Part shown: positions 5,277 through 12,495 of the stretch, piece by piece
Position numbering within the stretch: position 1 is the first letter of the stretch
How the letters are laid out: the number at the start of each line of letters is the position of its first letter
Origin: a virus
Length of the DNA stretch: 20,885 bases
Strand: one strand, 5' to 3'
Virus record (IMG/VR): IMGVR_UViG_3300037300_000255
Coordinates: 1 to 20,885 of that record
The notes under the pieces: generated by a model
Told to the model about the DNA's origin: nothing
The model's database searches: none
The model's input: the letters and a program-made list of their open reading frames with translations, nothing else
Translations under genes and position numbers: made by a program

Positions 5277-5891
5277 TTACGATGGGCACTCATCGCTGTG
5301 CCACTTAACTTCGTAGTCAGGGTTATCAGTAACCCAGAATAGCATAGAGTACCTCTCCTGACTTATGGCCTTTACCTCATGGTCTAGGTTTTCCCCCTGT
5401 GATGGGAAGCTAACCATTGAGCCAGCAGGTGGCTTAATCCCAAACCCTAAGCTTACAAACTCCAACTCTCCATCTGTTGGGTTTGCATTAAGATAGCAGA
5501 TCACACTGTACTTAAACTGTGGGTTCATTCCAGAGTGAGAGTCATGATGAGGTCCTACAAAGCCACCAGCGTCTTGCTTAGCTAGCCAGAAGGAGTTGAT
5601 GAAGAGATCTGAGTCATCGTTGTACAGCTTTTTAAGATGCTCAGTTACCTTCTTGAAGTATGGTCTACATGTTTTTTCGATATCCTCTACCCCACGTATG
5701 TCGTGAGGAGACGTATCCCAGAATATTTGATCTTTACCAAATCTAATGGCATGCCTGTCTGGATTGTTTTGGAATTCATAGATTAAGAAGTTATCTATAT
5801 TATTATCTATCCAGGCACTGATCTCCATGGAGTCCTCGTATGATACGAAGGCCAGGGTGTTAACTATTCCATTACCGTAATCTTTAATCAT
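5277..5891 (-). CDS. 2-oxoglutarate/Fe(II) dioxygenase (prolyl-4-hydroxylase-like)
   Basis: 204 residues. Iron ligands are visible as H115-x-D117 (GPHHDSHSG) and a distal H171 (NLDHEVKAI); R180 nine residues on can bind the 2-oxoglutarate carboxylate. This is the double-stranded beta-helix layout of P4H-like hydroxylases, which hydroxylate protein side chains or small molecules. The open frame extends to a TTG at 5912, but that stretch contains the -10 box; TGG-TATAAT lies 6 nt before the ATG at 5891, so that is the start. It is divergent from the hydrolase-like gene at 5934. A second family member lies at 14283. Substrate unknown. Confidence 0.85.
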   Translation of the reverse strand: MIKDYGNGIVNTLAFVSYEDSMEISAWIDNNIDNFLIYEFQNNPDRHAIRFGKDQIFWDTSPHDIRGVEDIEKTCRPYFKKVTEHLKKLYNDDSDLFINSFWLAKQDAGGFVGPHHDSHSGMNPQFKYSVICYLNANPTDGELEFVSLGFGIKPPAGSMVSFPSQGENLDHEVKAISQERYSMLFWVTDNPDYEVKWHSDECPS

Positions 5892-5897
5892 GTAACA

Positions 5898-5927
5898 ATT
5901 ATACCATGTCAAGTATTCTGTTATAAT
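5898..5927. promoter_or_regulatory. Divergent extended -10 pair (oxygenase/hydrolase)
   Basis: Minus strand TGG-TATAAT (5906-5898) with 6 nt to ATG 5891; plus strand TGT-TATAAT (5919-5927) with 6 nt to ATG 5934. The -10 hexamers face away from each other with 18 bp between, so each -35 zone falls on the other's -10. Both genes are predicted leaderless. Confidence 0.75.
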
Positions 5928-5933
5928 AAAGTC

Positions 5934-6617
5934 ATGGAATTAAAGAAAGAAATTATAACTTTATTCGAGGATGACTTCTGTAGAATAAGCATGATAGATG
6001 GAGATGGTGACATCGTAACCCTCTCTATCTCTAGCTCACCAAGGATAGGCGAAGACTTCTCAAGTGAAGAGTTCATTAAGACCTCAACCAAAGATGGTAA
6101 GGGTGTATTCTTAATAGACAAGACCAACTCTTTTGGCAACAGGCTGGATTGGGATGTCGTTATAGATACCCTATCTCCACACCTGGTAGATAAGGACGTG
6201 AGGGCTGTGGGGTTCTGCTTAGGAGGCTTCCTAGCTACCGTTCTTTCTAAGCACTTTAGGATCCATTCTGTAGTGGCGATAACCCCTCAGTACAGTGTGA
6301 TGCCAGAGTACATGCCTGAAGATAGCTTTATGTTAGGAATGTATACCAATAGCATTACGGAGTGGAAGATACCTAGTCTCGAAGGATACTTCCAGGAGGA
6401 TACAAACTACTATGTTTTTGCCAGCTGTGAGGCTGATGACAAGATCCAGATAGCTCACTTCCCCATCCAAGACAATGTGTTCATCTTTGACTTTGGAGAT
6501 GATTACGATCACGGTTTGCCTGGTCAGCTAGGAATAGACCTGGAAACACTTGTTGAGGCTTGCTTTGAGCATGAGCCATGGGTTGTAACTGATTTTATAG
6601 AAGACCATTACGCATAA
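5934..6617 (+). CDS. Alpha/beta-hydrolase-like protein with Cys at the nucleophile elbow
   Basis: 227 residues. GFCLGG at 93-98 has the shape of a nucleophile elbow (G-x-Nu-x-G) with C95 instead of Ser, as in dienelactone hydrolases (GFCxGG). D168/D169 and H193 (YDHGLPG) are candidate acid and base. The first 70 residues are acidic and less conserved-looking. The family cleaves esters, lactones or related bonds; the substrate here is unknown, and an inactive binding role is possible. It is leaderless from the divergent promoter and overlaps the convergent dehydrogenase by 10 nt. The sugar-enzyme neighbours suggest, but do not prove, a role in glycan chemistry. Confidence 0.65.
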   Translation: MELKKEIITLFEDDFCRISMIDGDGDIVTLSISSSPRIGEDFSSEEFIKTSTKDGKGVFLIDKTNSFGNRLDWDVVIDTLSPHLVDKDVRAVGFCLGGFLATVLSKHFRIHSVVAITPQYSVMPEYMPEDSFMLGMYTNSITEWKIPSLEGYFQEDTNYYVFASCEADDKIQIAHFPIQDNVFIFDFGDDYDHGLPGQLGIDLETLVEACFEHEPWVVTDFIEDHYA

Positions 6618-7708
6618 GAAACTATCTTAGACTCACTAATCATAGATAGGTGCAGCTCTTCATGCCTTACAGTCACAAGGACTACATCAAAGCTGTTAGA
6701 TGGCTTTACAGACTTAGTTGTTCCGTAAGTCTTAACTACTTCGTCATGCCACTTGACATCATACCCAAGGTGCTTCATTAGGTTATATATCTGACTACCT
6801 GAAGAGTTCCTGGTGTCATCAGTATTAGCCTTATATGACATACCTACAATTAAGATCTTCTTATCCTGTAGTCCGTTGAACTTCTTATTAAGATCATCTA
6901 CAATCTCATTAGGCATTGAGTCATTAATCTCTATGGCTGTTTCGAGAAGAGTAATTGGTACTCCAAGTTCCCTCATATGGTTAGACAAGAACTCAGGATC
7001 AACTGGGATGCAGTGGCCACCAGCACCAGCACTAGGATAGAATGCTTGAAATCCAAACTCCTTAGTACTTGCCAACTGAATGACTTCACTTGAATCTATC
7101 CCAGCAGCAAGGCAAGACCTAGCAAACTCATTGACAAAAGATACATTAAGAAGCCTGTAAGAATTTTCCAGAAGTTTTGCTGCCTCGGCAACTCTTACGT
7201 CGCTGGCGCTTACAACTTTCTTAATAAACTTAGTATAGAAAGCCATAGCTGCTTTTAAGGCTAAAGGCGTAGCTCCTGATACAACCTTAGTAGTATTACT
7301 AATGTTATACTTCTCAGAGCCTGGGTCAATTCGTTCTGGTGAATAGGCTACTAAGACTCCTGCTTTAGTTAGTGGTGGGAAGAAGATCTTTTCGGTTACC
7401 CCTATTCCTACCGTGGACTCTAGGATAGCTAGAGCCCCCTCTTTTGCTACAGAAGCTATCTCCTGCGCTGCTTTGGCTACGTAGTCTTCTCCAGATAATG
7501 GAGTAGCCACACATACGATAAAGACGTCAGCGTTCTTTGCATCATTGATGTCTGAGGTAACGGAGTACCCAAGGTCATCTGACATTATGGGTAGTAGAAC
7601 ACTTTTGCTCTTTTCTACACCTATAACACTAAAGCCTTTGACTTTTGACACACGGCTCGCCAGTGCTTGTCCAACGTAACCAAGCCCTATGATCGCAACT
7701 TCAGTCAA
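6608..7708 (-). CDS. Nucleotide-sugar dehydrogenase (UDP-glucose/UDP-ManNAc dehydrogenase family)
   Basis: 366 residues. Rossmann loop GLGYVGQ at 8-14, ESTVGIGVTEK at about 97-107, SPERIDPG at 123-130, K178/N182 in the central helix (AEAAKLLENSYR), and the catalytic C233 in GAGGHCIPVDP. These are the landmarks of NAD-dependent four-electron oxidation of a UDP-hexose or UDP-HexNAc to the uronic acid. GGHCIPVDP is the form found in WecC/UDP-ManNAc-type enzymes. Families usually run near 400-440 residues, so this one is compact. The TTG start has a purine-rich site (GAGGGATAGG). It is last in the operon ThyX-GroES-His-rich protein and probably supplies a uronic sugar to the cluster at 9362-17757. 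Confidence 0.88.
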   Translation of the reverse strand: MTEVAIIGLGYVGQALASRVSKVKGFSVIGVEKSKSVLLPIMSDDLGYSVTSDINDAKNADVFIVCVATPLSGEDYVAKAAQEIASVAKEGALAILESTVGIGVTEKIFFPPLTKAGVLVAYSPERIDPGSEKYNISNTTKVVSGATPLALKAAMAFYTKFIKKVVSASDVRVAEAAKLLENSYRLLNVSFVNEFARSCLAAGIDSSEVIQLASTKEFGFQAFYPSAGAGGHCIPVDPEFLSNHMRELGVPITLLETAIEINDSMPNEIVDDLNKKFNGLQDKKILIVGMSYKANTDDTRNSSGSQIYNLMKHLGYDVKWHDEVVKTYGTTKSVKPSNSFDVVLVTVRHEELHLSMISESKIVSYA

Positions 7709-7728
7709 CCTATCCCTCTTGATCTATC

Positions 7729-8442
7729 TTATTCATAAAGTGCTCCAATTGTTTCAGGAAATGCATCCCTGGTCAGGTCTAGAACAGCTTGGGCATACTT
7801 TTGGATTTCCCATTGAGCGTCGTTAGGCATTCTCTGGTCAAGGAATGTTAAAACTCCCTGCAGAGACACCGTCCAACGCCATCTAACGTACATACCATAA
7901 GCTGGAAGAAACAGTCGGGCAATCTCTGGAGCTACACCATCATTCATGGCATCGTGATACGCCTCTGTTCCGCTTACAACGGTCTCGCATAGACGATCGA
8001 AGTACTTTTGACCTAACTCAATGTCTAGGGGCTCACCAGAGCCCTGCTTACTATTCTCTGGCTTACTCCTCCACTCATTAGGTAGAGGAATATAGAACTT
8101 TTCTTCTTCTGTAATGTAACGCCTAGAGGACTCGTTCCAACCATTCTGGTCGTCAATATGACTAGAGGCTACTGCGTACTTCCACCATTGCCTAGCAACA
8201 AATAGTGGAGCATAGACCTCAAAGGTTAGTGCTGCGTGTCTAAACGGAGATGTGTGACCCTCACGCAATAAGAACTTAATTAGCCTAGCTTCTTTGTCTG
8301 ACCACTCTGCAGCTTCCTTGTCATAAGAAACTCTTGCTGCGTTTACCGTAGCCAGATCATCTCCTAGCACATCTACAAGACGCAAGTATCCCTCGTCTAA
8401 CACCTTTATCGGTTCTGGCATGGTTCTAATATATGTAGTCAT
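7729..8442 (-). CDS. thyX: Flavin-dependent thymidylate synthase ThyX
   Basis: 237 residues. LLREGHTSPFRHAALTFEV (about 58-76) and FVARQWWKY (81-89), then NESSRRY (103-109), match the ThyX fold: FAD-dependent methylation of dUMP using methylene-tetrahydrofolate and NADPH. The classical RHR-x7-S signature is altered: the residues aligned with RHR read K88-Y89-A90, and about eight extra residues (SHIDDQNG) precede NESS. A conserved enzyme of phage thymidine supply is still the best call. It lies 3 nt after GroES, with AGGA about 8 nt before its ATG. Confidence 0.88.
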   Translation of the reverse strand: MTTYIRTMPEPIKVLDEGYLRLVDVLGDDLATVNAARVSYDKEAAEWSDKEARLIKFLLREGHTSPFRHAALTFEVYAPLFVARQWWKYAVASSHIDDQNGWNESSRRYITEEEKFYIPLPNEWRSKPENSKQGSGEPLDIELGQKYFDRLCETVVSGTEAYHDAMNDGVAPEIARLFLPAYGMYVRWRWTVSLQGVLTFLDQRMPNDAQWEIQKYAQAVLDLTRDAFPETIGALYE

Positions 8443-8445
8443 TAA

Positions 8446-8733
8446 TTATCCTAACACCGCATAGATTTCTCTGTATGGGAGGATAGTGTATGTCTTAAGA
8501 TCATGCTCTACCTCGGTACCAGCAAACTTTGAGTAAGCTACTTTGTCTCCTACCTTCAGGTCAAGGTCAAGCCTTGAGCCATCGCTGAATACAGTACCTG
8601 GTCCAACTGCTATTACGATTCCCTCGGTTGGAGAATCCTTGCTTGTATTAGTTAAAATAAGTCCTGATGAAGAAGCTACTTCTGCTTCTACAATCGGCTC
8701 TACAATTACTTTATCCTCTAATGGTCTTAACAT
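8446..8733 (-). CDS. groES: GroES-like co-chaperonin
   Basis: 95 residues, matching the 10-kDa chaperonin from end to end: MLRPLEDKVIVEP at the N-terminus, a short mobile-loop region (EVASSSGLILTNTSKDS, about 18-34), EGIVIAVGPGTVFSDG, then VGDKVAYSKFAGTEVEHD and a C-terminal ILPYREIYAVLG. GroES caps GroEL during folding; no GroEL is seen here, so it must work with the host chaperonin, as T4 gp31 does for capsid folding. The loop resembles the usual GGIVL element only loosely (SGLIL), which may tune GroEL binding. The ATG immediately follows the stop of the His-rich gene. Confidence 0.9.
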   Translation of the reverse strand: MLRPLEDKVIVEPIVEAEVASSSGLILTNTSKDSPTEGIVIAVGPGTVFSDGSRLDLDLKVGDKVAYSKFAGTEVEHDLKTYTILPYREIYAVLG

Positions 8734-8988
8734 TTAGTACCCTTCATCGTGCTCTATGCCGTGCTTAGTGTCAATGTACTTGTGCGCTTTACGCAAAGCA
8801 AATCCTCTTGTAATAAAGAAAGTTAGGGCTACGAAGATACCATTCCAGAAAAACTCTGCAACAACATGCTCAAAGCCAAACATCACCTCTAGGAGACCAT
8901 CGACTCCACTATGCTCTGCATGCTCTGCGATATCTAAGTGTTCTGCATGCTCACCATGGTCATCGTGGCTATCAGTAAATATATTCAT
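8734..8988 (-). CDS. His-rich single-pass membrane protein (84 aa)
   Basis: 84 residues. The first 28 carry six His at three- or six-residue spacing (H8, H11, H14, H17, H23, H26) among Asp/Glu, with EHAEH occurring twice. A hydrophobic segment follows at about 46-64 (FFWNGIFVALTFFITRGFA), then a basic and His-containing tail (KAHKYIDTKHGIEHDEGY). The layout suggests a membrane-anchored metal- or proton-binding domain. I know no named family. It is first in the operon driven by the TTGACA/TATAAT promoter at 9030-9058, with a leader of about 35 nt, and abuts GroES. Confidence 0.75.
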   Translation of the reverse strand: MNIFTDSHDDHGEHAEHLDIAEHAEHSGVDGLLEVMFGFEHVVAEFFWNGIFVALTFFITRGFALRKAHKYIDTKHGIEHDEGY

Positions 8989-9029
8989 TAGTCTTAGTCT
9001 CTCGTTAAGGTTATTTGTGTAAGGTTTCT

Positions 9030-9058
9030 ATTATATCTTAAAGCTTACTTGCTGTCAA
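9030..9058 (-). promoter_or_regulatory. Consensus sigma70-type promoter for the ThyX/GroES operon
   Basis: Minus strand TTGACA (9058-9053), 17-nt spacer, TATAAT (9035-9030). The transcription start should be near 9023, giving a leader of roughly 35 nt before ATG 8988. The -35 lies over the stop codon of NrdH. Confidence 0.8.
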
Positions 9059-9276
9059 GCAGCAATCATGGAAAGTCTATCTGGCTGGAAGCCTGACCAG
9101 GAATCCTGACTGGTTACGACAACAGGAGCTGCACTAAAGCCCAACCCCTTTATGTACTCATAGGCCTTAGAATCAGTGCTGAGATCCACTGTATCATATG
9201 GTAGGCCATTCTTTGTTAGAAATCGTTTTGTTGCATCACACTGAACGCAGGATGGTAATGTGTAAACTGTGGTCAT
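9055..9276 (-). CDS. nrdH: NrdH-type glutaredoxin-like redoxin
   Basis: 73 residues: MTTVYTLPSC-VQC-DATKRFL with the CVQC dithiol at 10-13, GFSAAPVVV with the cis-Pro near residue 52, and WSGFQPDRL at the end. CVQC and the W-S-G-F-x-P-D ending are characteristic of NrdH, which reduces class Ib ribonucleotide reductase using thioredoxin reductase. No reductase gene lies in this window, so it would serve a phage enzyme elsewhere or the host's. An AAGGAG site lies 9 nt before the ATG. Confidence 0.88.
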   Translation of the reverse strand: MTTVYTLPSCVQCDATKRFLTKNGLPYDTVDLSTDSKAYEYIKGLGFSAAPVVVTSQDSWSGFQPDRLSMIAA

Positions 9277-9306
9277 GCTTTGGGGCTCCTTCTTAAGTAA
9301 TATTCT

Positions 9307-9312
9307 ATTATA
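9307..9312 (-). promoter_or_regulatory. -10 box for nrdH (leadered)
   Basis: Minus strand TATAAT at 9312-9307 with only a weak -35 (TTAGCT) at 17-bp spacing. Transcription would start about 25 nt before the ATG, leaving room for the AAGGAG site. Confidence 0.5.
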
Positions 9313-9361
9313 GTTGTTGTTTGCTATAAAGCTAAGGGTTTTTTATTACATTTTGGTAACA

Positions 9362-10993
9362 TTAAAACGTAATTATTGATTCGATCTCTGGACAATAAAG
9401 GTATGGGATCCCAGACTGAAGACATGTTCTTATAGCATCGTCCATTGTTTGAACCAGAGTGTCTCCAGCTAGATTAAACGATGTATTTAAGATCATAGGA
9501 ACACCCGTAAGGCTGTCAAACTCACTGATTAAAGCATGATAGTTCGGGTTCTGACTCTCATTAATGGTCTGTATCCTAGAAGTCCCGTCGTTGTGCATTA
9601 ACCCTGGGATAAGTGCTGCGGTCCCGTCCTGGGAGTCAACAGCATACAGCATATAGGGGCTAGACTTTAGTGTGTACATGTCAAACCACTGAGATGCCTT
9701 CTCTTCAAGCACAGTGCCTCCAAAAGGCCTAAAGCTCTCACGCTTCTTGATCATGTTGAGAACATCTCTTGCATCTCTGTCTCTTGGGTCATAAAGTATT
9801 GACCTATTGCCGAGGGCCCTTGGTCCAGCTTCTGCTTTGCCCTGATATATGGCGACCACGTTTCTCTCGGAAAGAAGCTTTGCCACGTCTTTGGGCGAAG
9901 CCTGTACGATGTCTCTTATGTCTCTCGAATCAAATCTGTGGTCGGCTGGGCCACTAAGGTATAGGGTCTCAAGCTCCCTTATATCGTGGTCTCCGCTAAG
10001 CGTGTGCCACCAATACTTTGCTGCCCCCAAGGCAGTTCCTGCGTCTGAGGAGTTAGGCTCTATGTAAAAGTTTGCATGAGGGAATAGCTTTAGCAGCTTG
10101 TAGTTATTCACACAGTTAAGGAAGTATCCTCCAGAGAGGCAAACGTTATCGTGTTTTGAGTTATCTAATGCTTCTCTAACTAAGTTAACTATGGGGATTA
10201 GAGAGTCGTTCTGAATCCTAAAAGCCAGGTCCTCGTTAGACATCCCATGTGTAAATATTCCTGGGTTAGCATCGTCTTCTATAAAAGCTCTTGGATCCTC
10301 CTTCTGGTCTACCCCGTATGCCGATAGACCCATGACCTTGCCTGCTTGGTGATAGTCTCCAAAGATATCAATACCAGCCTTACTAAACATCTTGCCAATG
10401 CTCATATCTGCGTCGTGGACCTTGACTTCATACTCAGTAGGCAATGGGCTAGCACATGGAGAAAGGTAGGTCTTGTCTGCCAGCTCTCCAGAAAGCTGCT
10501 GGTAGTTGAGTAGGGTATGCTGCTTGATTACTTTTTTTAGCTTTACGTCAAAGTTGTTATATTTTGCAGAGAAGATAGTCTCTGTCTCTCTATATAGGTA
10601 TTCATCATCGATAAAGGCTTGGCCAGCACCGTCTACAACCAAAACTGAGGCCTCGTCGAACCCTGAGTTGTAGAAGGCTGCTGCTGCGTGGGCTAAGTGG
10701 TGATCTCTCATGAAGTGAATCTCTGGCATGACATAGTCCTCAAAGTGATTGAGCTTGCCATGTGCTCCCATTAAGCTTGCAAAAAGGTCTTTTACTTTTA
10801 TCTCATACGGTGTTGCAGAGGTAAAGACGACGTGGGTAGGGTTAAACTTCATACCAGCTACGAAGCTATGAATTACCCCAGTGGTATGCTTCTCGTGAGT
10901 GACTCTCTCTTCTTCTTGGTAGAAGACAACCTTGCCCTTATCTAAAACACAGACACTTCCGTCATGTGATAAGTTCACGCCCATGATTATCAT
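9362..10993 (-). CDS. NodU/TobZ-family O-carbamoyltransferase
   Basis: 543 residues, full length for the family. The N-terminal ASKHA-like domain shows H10-D11-G12 and HHLAHAAAAF at 98-107 with VVDGAGQA at about 119-126. LSGGYFLNC (286-294), EAGPRALGNRSIL (388-400), MHNDGTSRIQ (466-475) and ILNTSFN (501-507) form the nucleotide-binding/YrdC-like and C-terminal parts. These enzymes transfer a carbamoyl group from carbamoyl phosphate, through an adenylate, to a hydroxyl of a sugar or antibiotic. The ATG overlaps the deacetylase stop (ATGA), so the two are translated together from the 11599-11607 promoter. An ATG 9 nt later is an alternative start. The acceptor is unknown. Confidence 0.92.
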   Translation of the reverse strand: MIIMGVNLSHDGSVCVLDKGKVVFYQEEERVTHEKHTTGVIHSFVAGMKFNPTHVVFTSATPYEIKVKDLFASLMGAHGKLNHFEDYVMPEIHFMRDHHLAHAAAAFYNSGFDEASVLVVDGAGQAFIDDEYLYRETETIFSAKYNNFDVKLKKVIKQHTLLNYQQLSGELADKTYLSPCASPLPTEYEVKVHDADMSIGKMFSKAGIDIFGDYHQAGKVMGLSAYGVDQKEDPRAFIEDDANPGIFTHGMSNEDLAFRIQNDSLIPIVNLVREALDNSKHDNVCLSGGYFLNCVNNYKLLKLFPHANFYIEPNSSDAGTALGAAKYWWHTLSGDHDIRELETLYLSGPADHRFDSRDIRDIVQASPKDVAKLLSERNVVAIYQGKAEAGPRALGNRSILYDPRDRDARDVLNMIKKRESFRPFGGTVLEEKASQWFDMYTLKSSPYMLYAVDSQDGTAALIPGLMHNDGTSRIQTINESQNPNYHALISEFDSLTGVPMILNTSFNLAGDTLVQTMDDAIRTCLQSGIPYLYCPEIESIITF

Positions 10994-11592
10994 TTGATTA
11001 CCTGGTTACCGACAGCGAACACTTCTGCATACTTGGTGTCAAGGTATGAGCCTCGCCATACGTCATGGTGCATGACTCCTCTTACCCATTTATTTGGTAT
11101 GTTGTCGTATGCCTTGACGGCATTGAGCTTGGACTTGTATGACCATGAACCAATGTCAATATATAGGTCTGGTGTAAAGTGCTTATATTTTAGGTTGTAT
11201 GGGTGAGCAGACATGTACCATAGGTCCATAGGTTGCTTCCTGGCTAAAATATTTCCTATTTCATGACATGCCTGGTGGTCCTGGTGCCAGTCTTCGTTCC
11301 AGTGCGTTATGATTAAGTCCACTGTAGAAAAGTCAACCATTACCTCTAACTCTTTGATTACATTTTTGTCTACTTTGACTGAGTTGGACATGGAAAATAT
11401 GATAGGATCTATCCCTAGATAACCTGATGCTCTATTTAGATACTCTAGGTGAGGAACCCCCCCTGCCATGACTATGCTAGTCACCTTATTACCATCTTCT
11501 ACAAATTTTGCAACTGTTCCTCCGCAGGACATCTCTAGGTCATCGGGGTGAGCAGAAAGGATAACTATATGTTTTTCTTTTAAAGTCTGCAT
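10990..11592 (-). CDS. PIG-L/LmbE-family deacetylase
   Basis: 200 residues. AHPDDLE at 14-20 supplies the zinc ligands H15 and D18 and the catalytic D17; the third zinc His is in HQDH at 103-106 (H106 most likely). The family removes acetyl groups from GlcNAc-linked compounds (GlcNAc-PI, mycothiol and bacillithiol precursors, LmbE-like sugars). The size fits a single-domain enzyme. It is leaderless: TGG-TATACT lies 6 nt before the ATG. Coupled to the carbamoyltransferase, it suggests a step that frees an amine on an N-acetyl sugar of the cluster's product. Confidence 0.9.
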   Translation of the reverse strand: MQTLKEKHIVILSAHPDDLEMSCGGTVAKFVEDGNKVTSIVMAGGVPHLEYLNRASGYLGIDPIIFSMSNSVKVDKNVIKELEVMVDFSTVDLIITHWNEDWHQDHQACHEIGNILARKQPMDLWYMSAHPYNLKYKHFTPDLYIDIGSWSYKSKLNAVKAYDNIPNKWVRGVMHHDVWRGSYLDTKYAEVFAVGNQVIK

Positions 11593-11598
11593 ATCTAA

Positions 11599-11607
11599 AG
11601 TATACCA
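11599..11607 (-). promoter_or_regulatory. Extended -10 promoter, leaderless (deacetylase operon)
   Basis: Minus strand TGG-TATACT, 6 nt, ATG at 11592. The TG follows directly after the TAG stop of the upstream glycosyltransferase (11610-11608). Confidence 0.75.
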
Positions 11608-12495
11608 CTAAAACTTATTTTTGTCTAGCAATGCCTTGGCACGTGTAAACTCAAAGAAAGATCTGTTTGCTGACCAGAAGTCGTCTGGAGTTCTTTCTGC
11701 GTTGGGGATTGCGTATGGCCCCGTATTATATATATAAGCCATCGTCATGTCTTCATCACTGTCGTCGATCTCTGGAACTGCCCCAAACTCCTTGGCCTTT
11801 ACCTGATCAATTGACGCAACATAGATTGAATCATCGTGGGTCATAAGGTCCTGATGGTATTGGTAAGTGTCCCAACCTGAAAGGTAAGCCCTATAACCAA
11901 GGTATGCCTGCTCCTGATTGTATTGAGACCTAGAGTCTAGCCCCACCTCTTTGATAAACCTACCGTCAAAGAATATCTGCCCTACCCTCATAAAGGAAAT
12001 CTTTTCTATCTCCTTTTCTGGTATGTACCTACCATTTACTGGTTGGGCAGCTACATTAAGAGGAAGCTTTGTGGAAGTCCTTTGCTCAATTCTGAACCTA
12101 GAGGACATAGCCTCTTTTCCGTATAGCCCTAAAGGAAACACTATAACTTTGTAGGTCTTAGTAGACTCCTGCAATTCTTTTATGACAGATACGAGTTTTG
12201 TGTCCCAACCTTGAGTAAATTGCATATGAGAGTCTATCATCAAGAAGTAATCTTCATCTTTAAAAAGTTGAGAGATCTCGTAACGCACTTTGACTATTCC
12301 AGGCCTAGTTCTTGGATTCCAGGAAAGGATCCTTAGCTGACTCTGGGGAAGTGAAGATAGGTCTGGTAATTCTTCGTACTGCAATCCCAATCCAAAAACC
12401 AAATCTTCGGGGTTGTCTGACCTCTGAAGAGCTCTCTCGATTGTTCTCACCAGAGTTGGGTCTTGGTATGAGGCAATTGATATAAAGATACTCAT
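11608..12495 (-). CDS. Glycosyltransferase, GlcNAc (Skp1-type) family
   Basis: 295 residues. SIFISIASYQDPTLVRTIERAL at the N-terminus and FLMIDSHMQFTQGWD at 84-98 are typical of the GlcNAc-transferase-like family (PF11397-type, GT-A fold). D88-S-H90 takes the place of the metal-binding DxD. It probably transfers a sugar from a nucleotide donor onto an acceptor in the cytoplasm; no signal or membrane segment is seen. The start overlaps the SDR stop (ATGA), so the two are co-translated. Donor and acceptor are unknown. Confidence 0.82.
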   Translation of the reverse strand: MSIFISIASYQDPTLVRTIERALQRSDNPEDLVFGLGLQYEELPDLSSLPQSQLRILSWNPRTRPGIVKVRYEISQLFKDEDYFLMIDSHMQFTQGWDTKLVSVIKELQESTKTYKVIVFPLGLYGKEAMSSRFRIEQRTSTKLPLNVAAQPVNGRYIPEKEIEKISFMRVGQIFFDGRFIKEVGLDSRSQYNQEQAYLGYRAYLSGWDTYQYHQDLMTHDDSIYVASIDQVKAKEFGAVPEIDDSDEDMTMAYIYNTGPYAIPNAERTPDDFWSANRSFFEFTRAKALLDKNKF

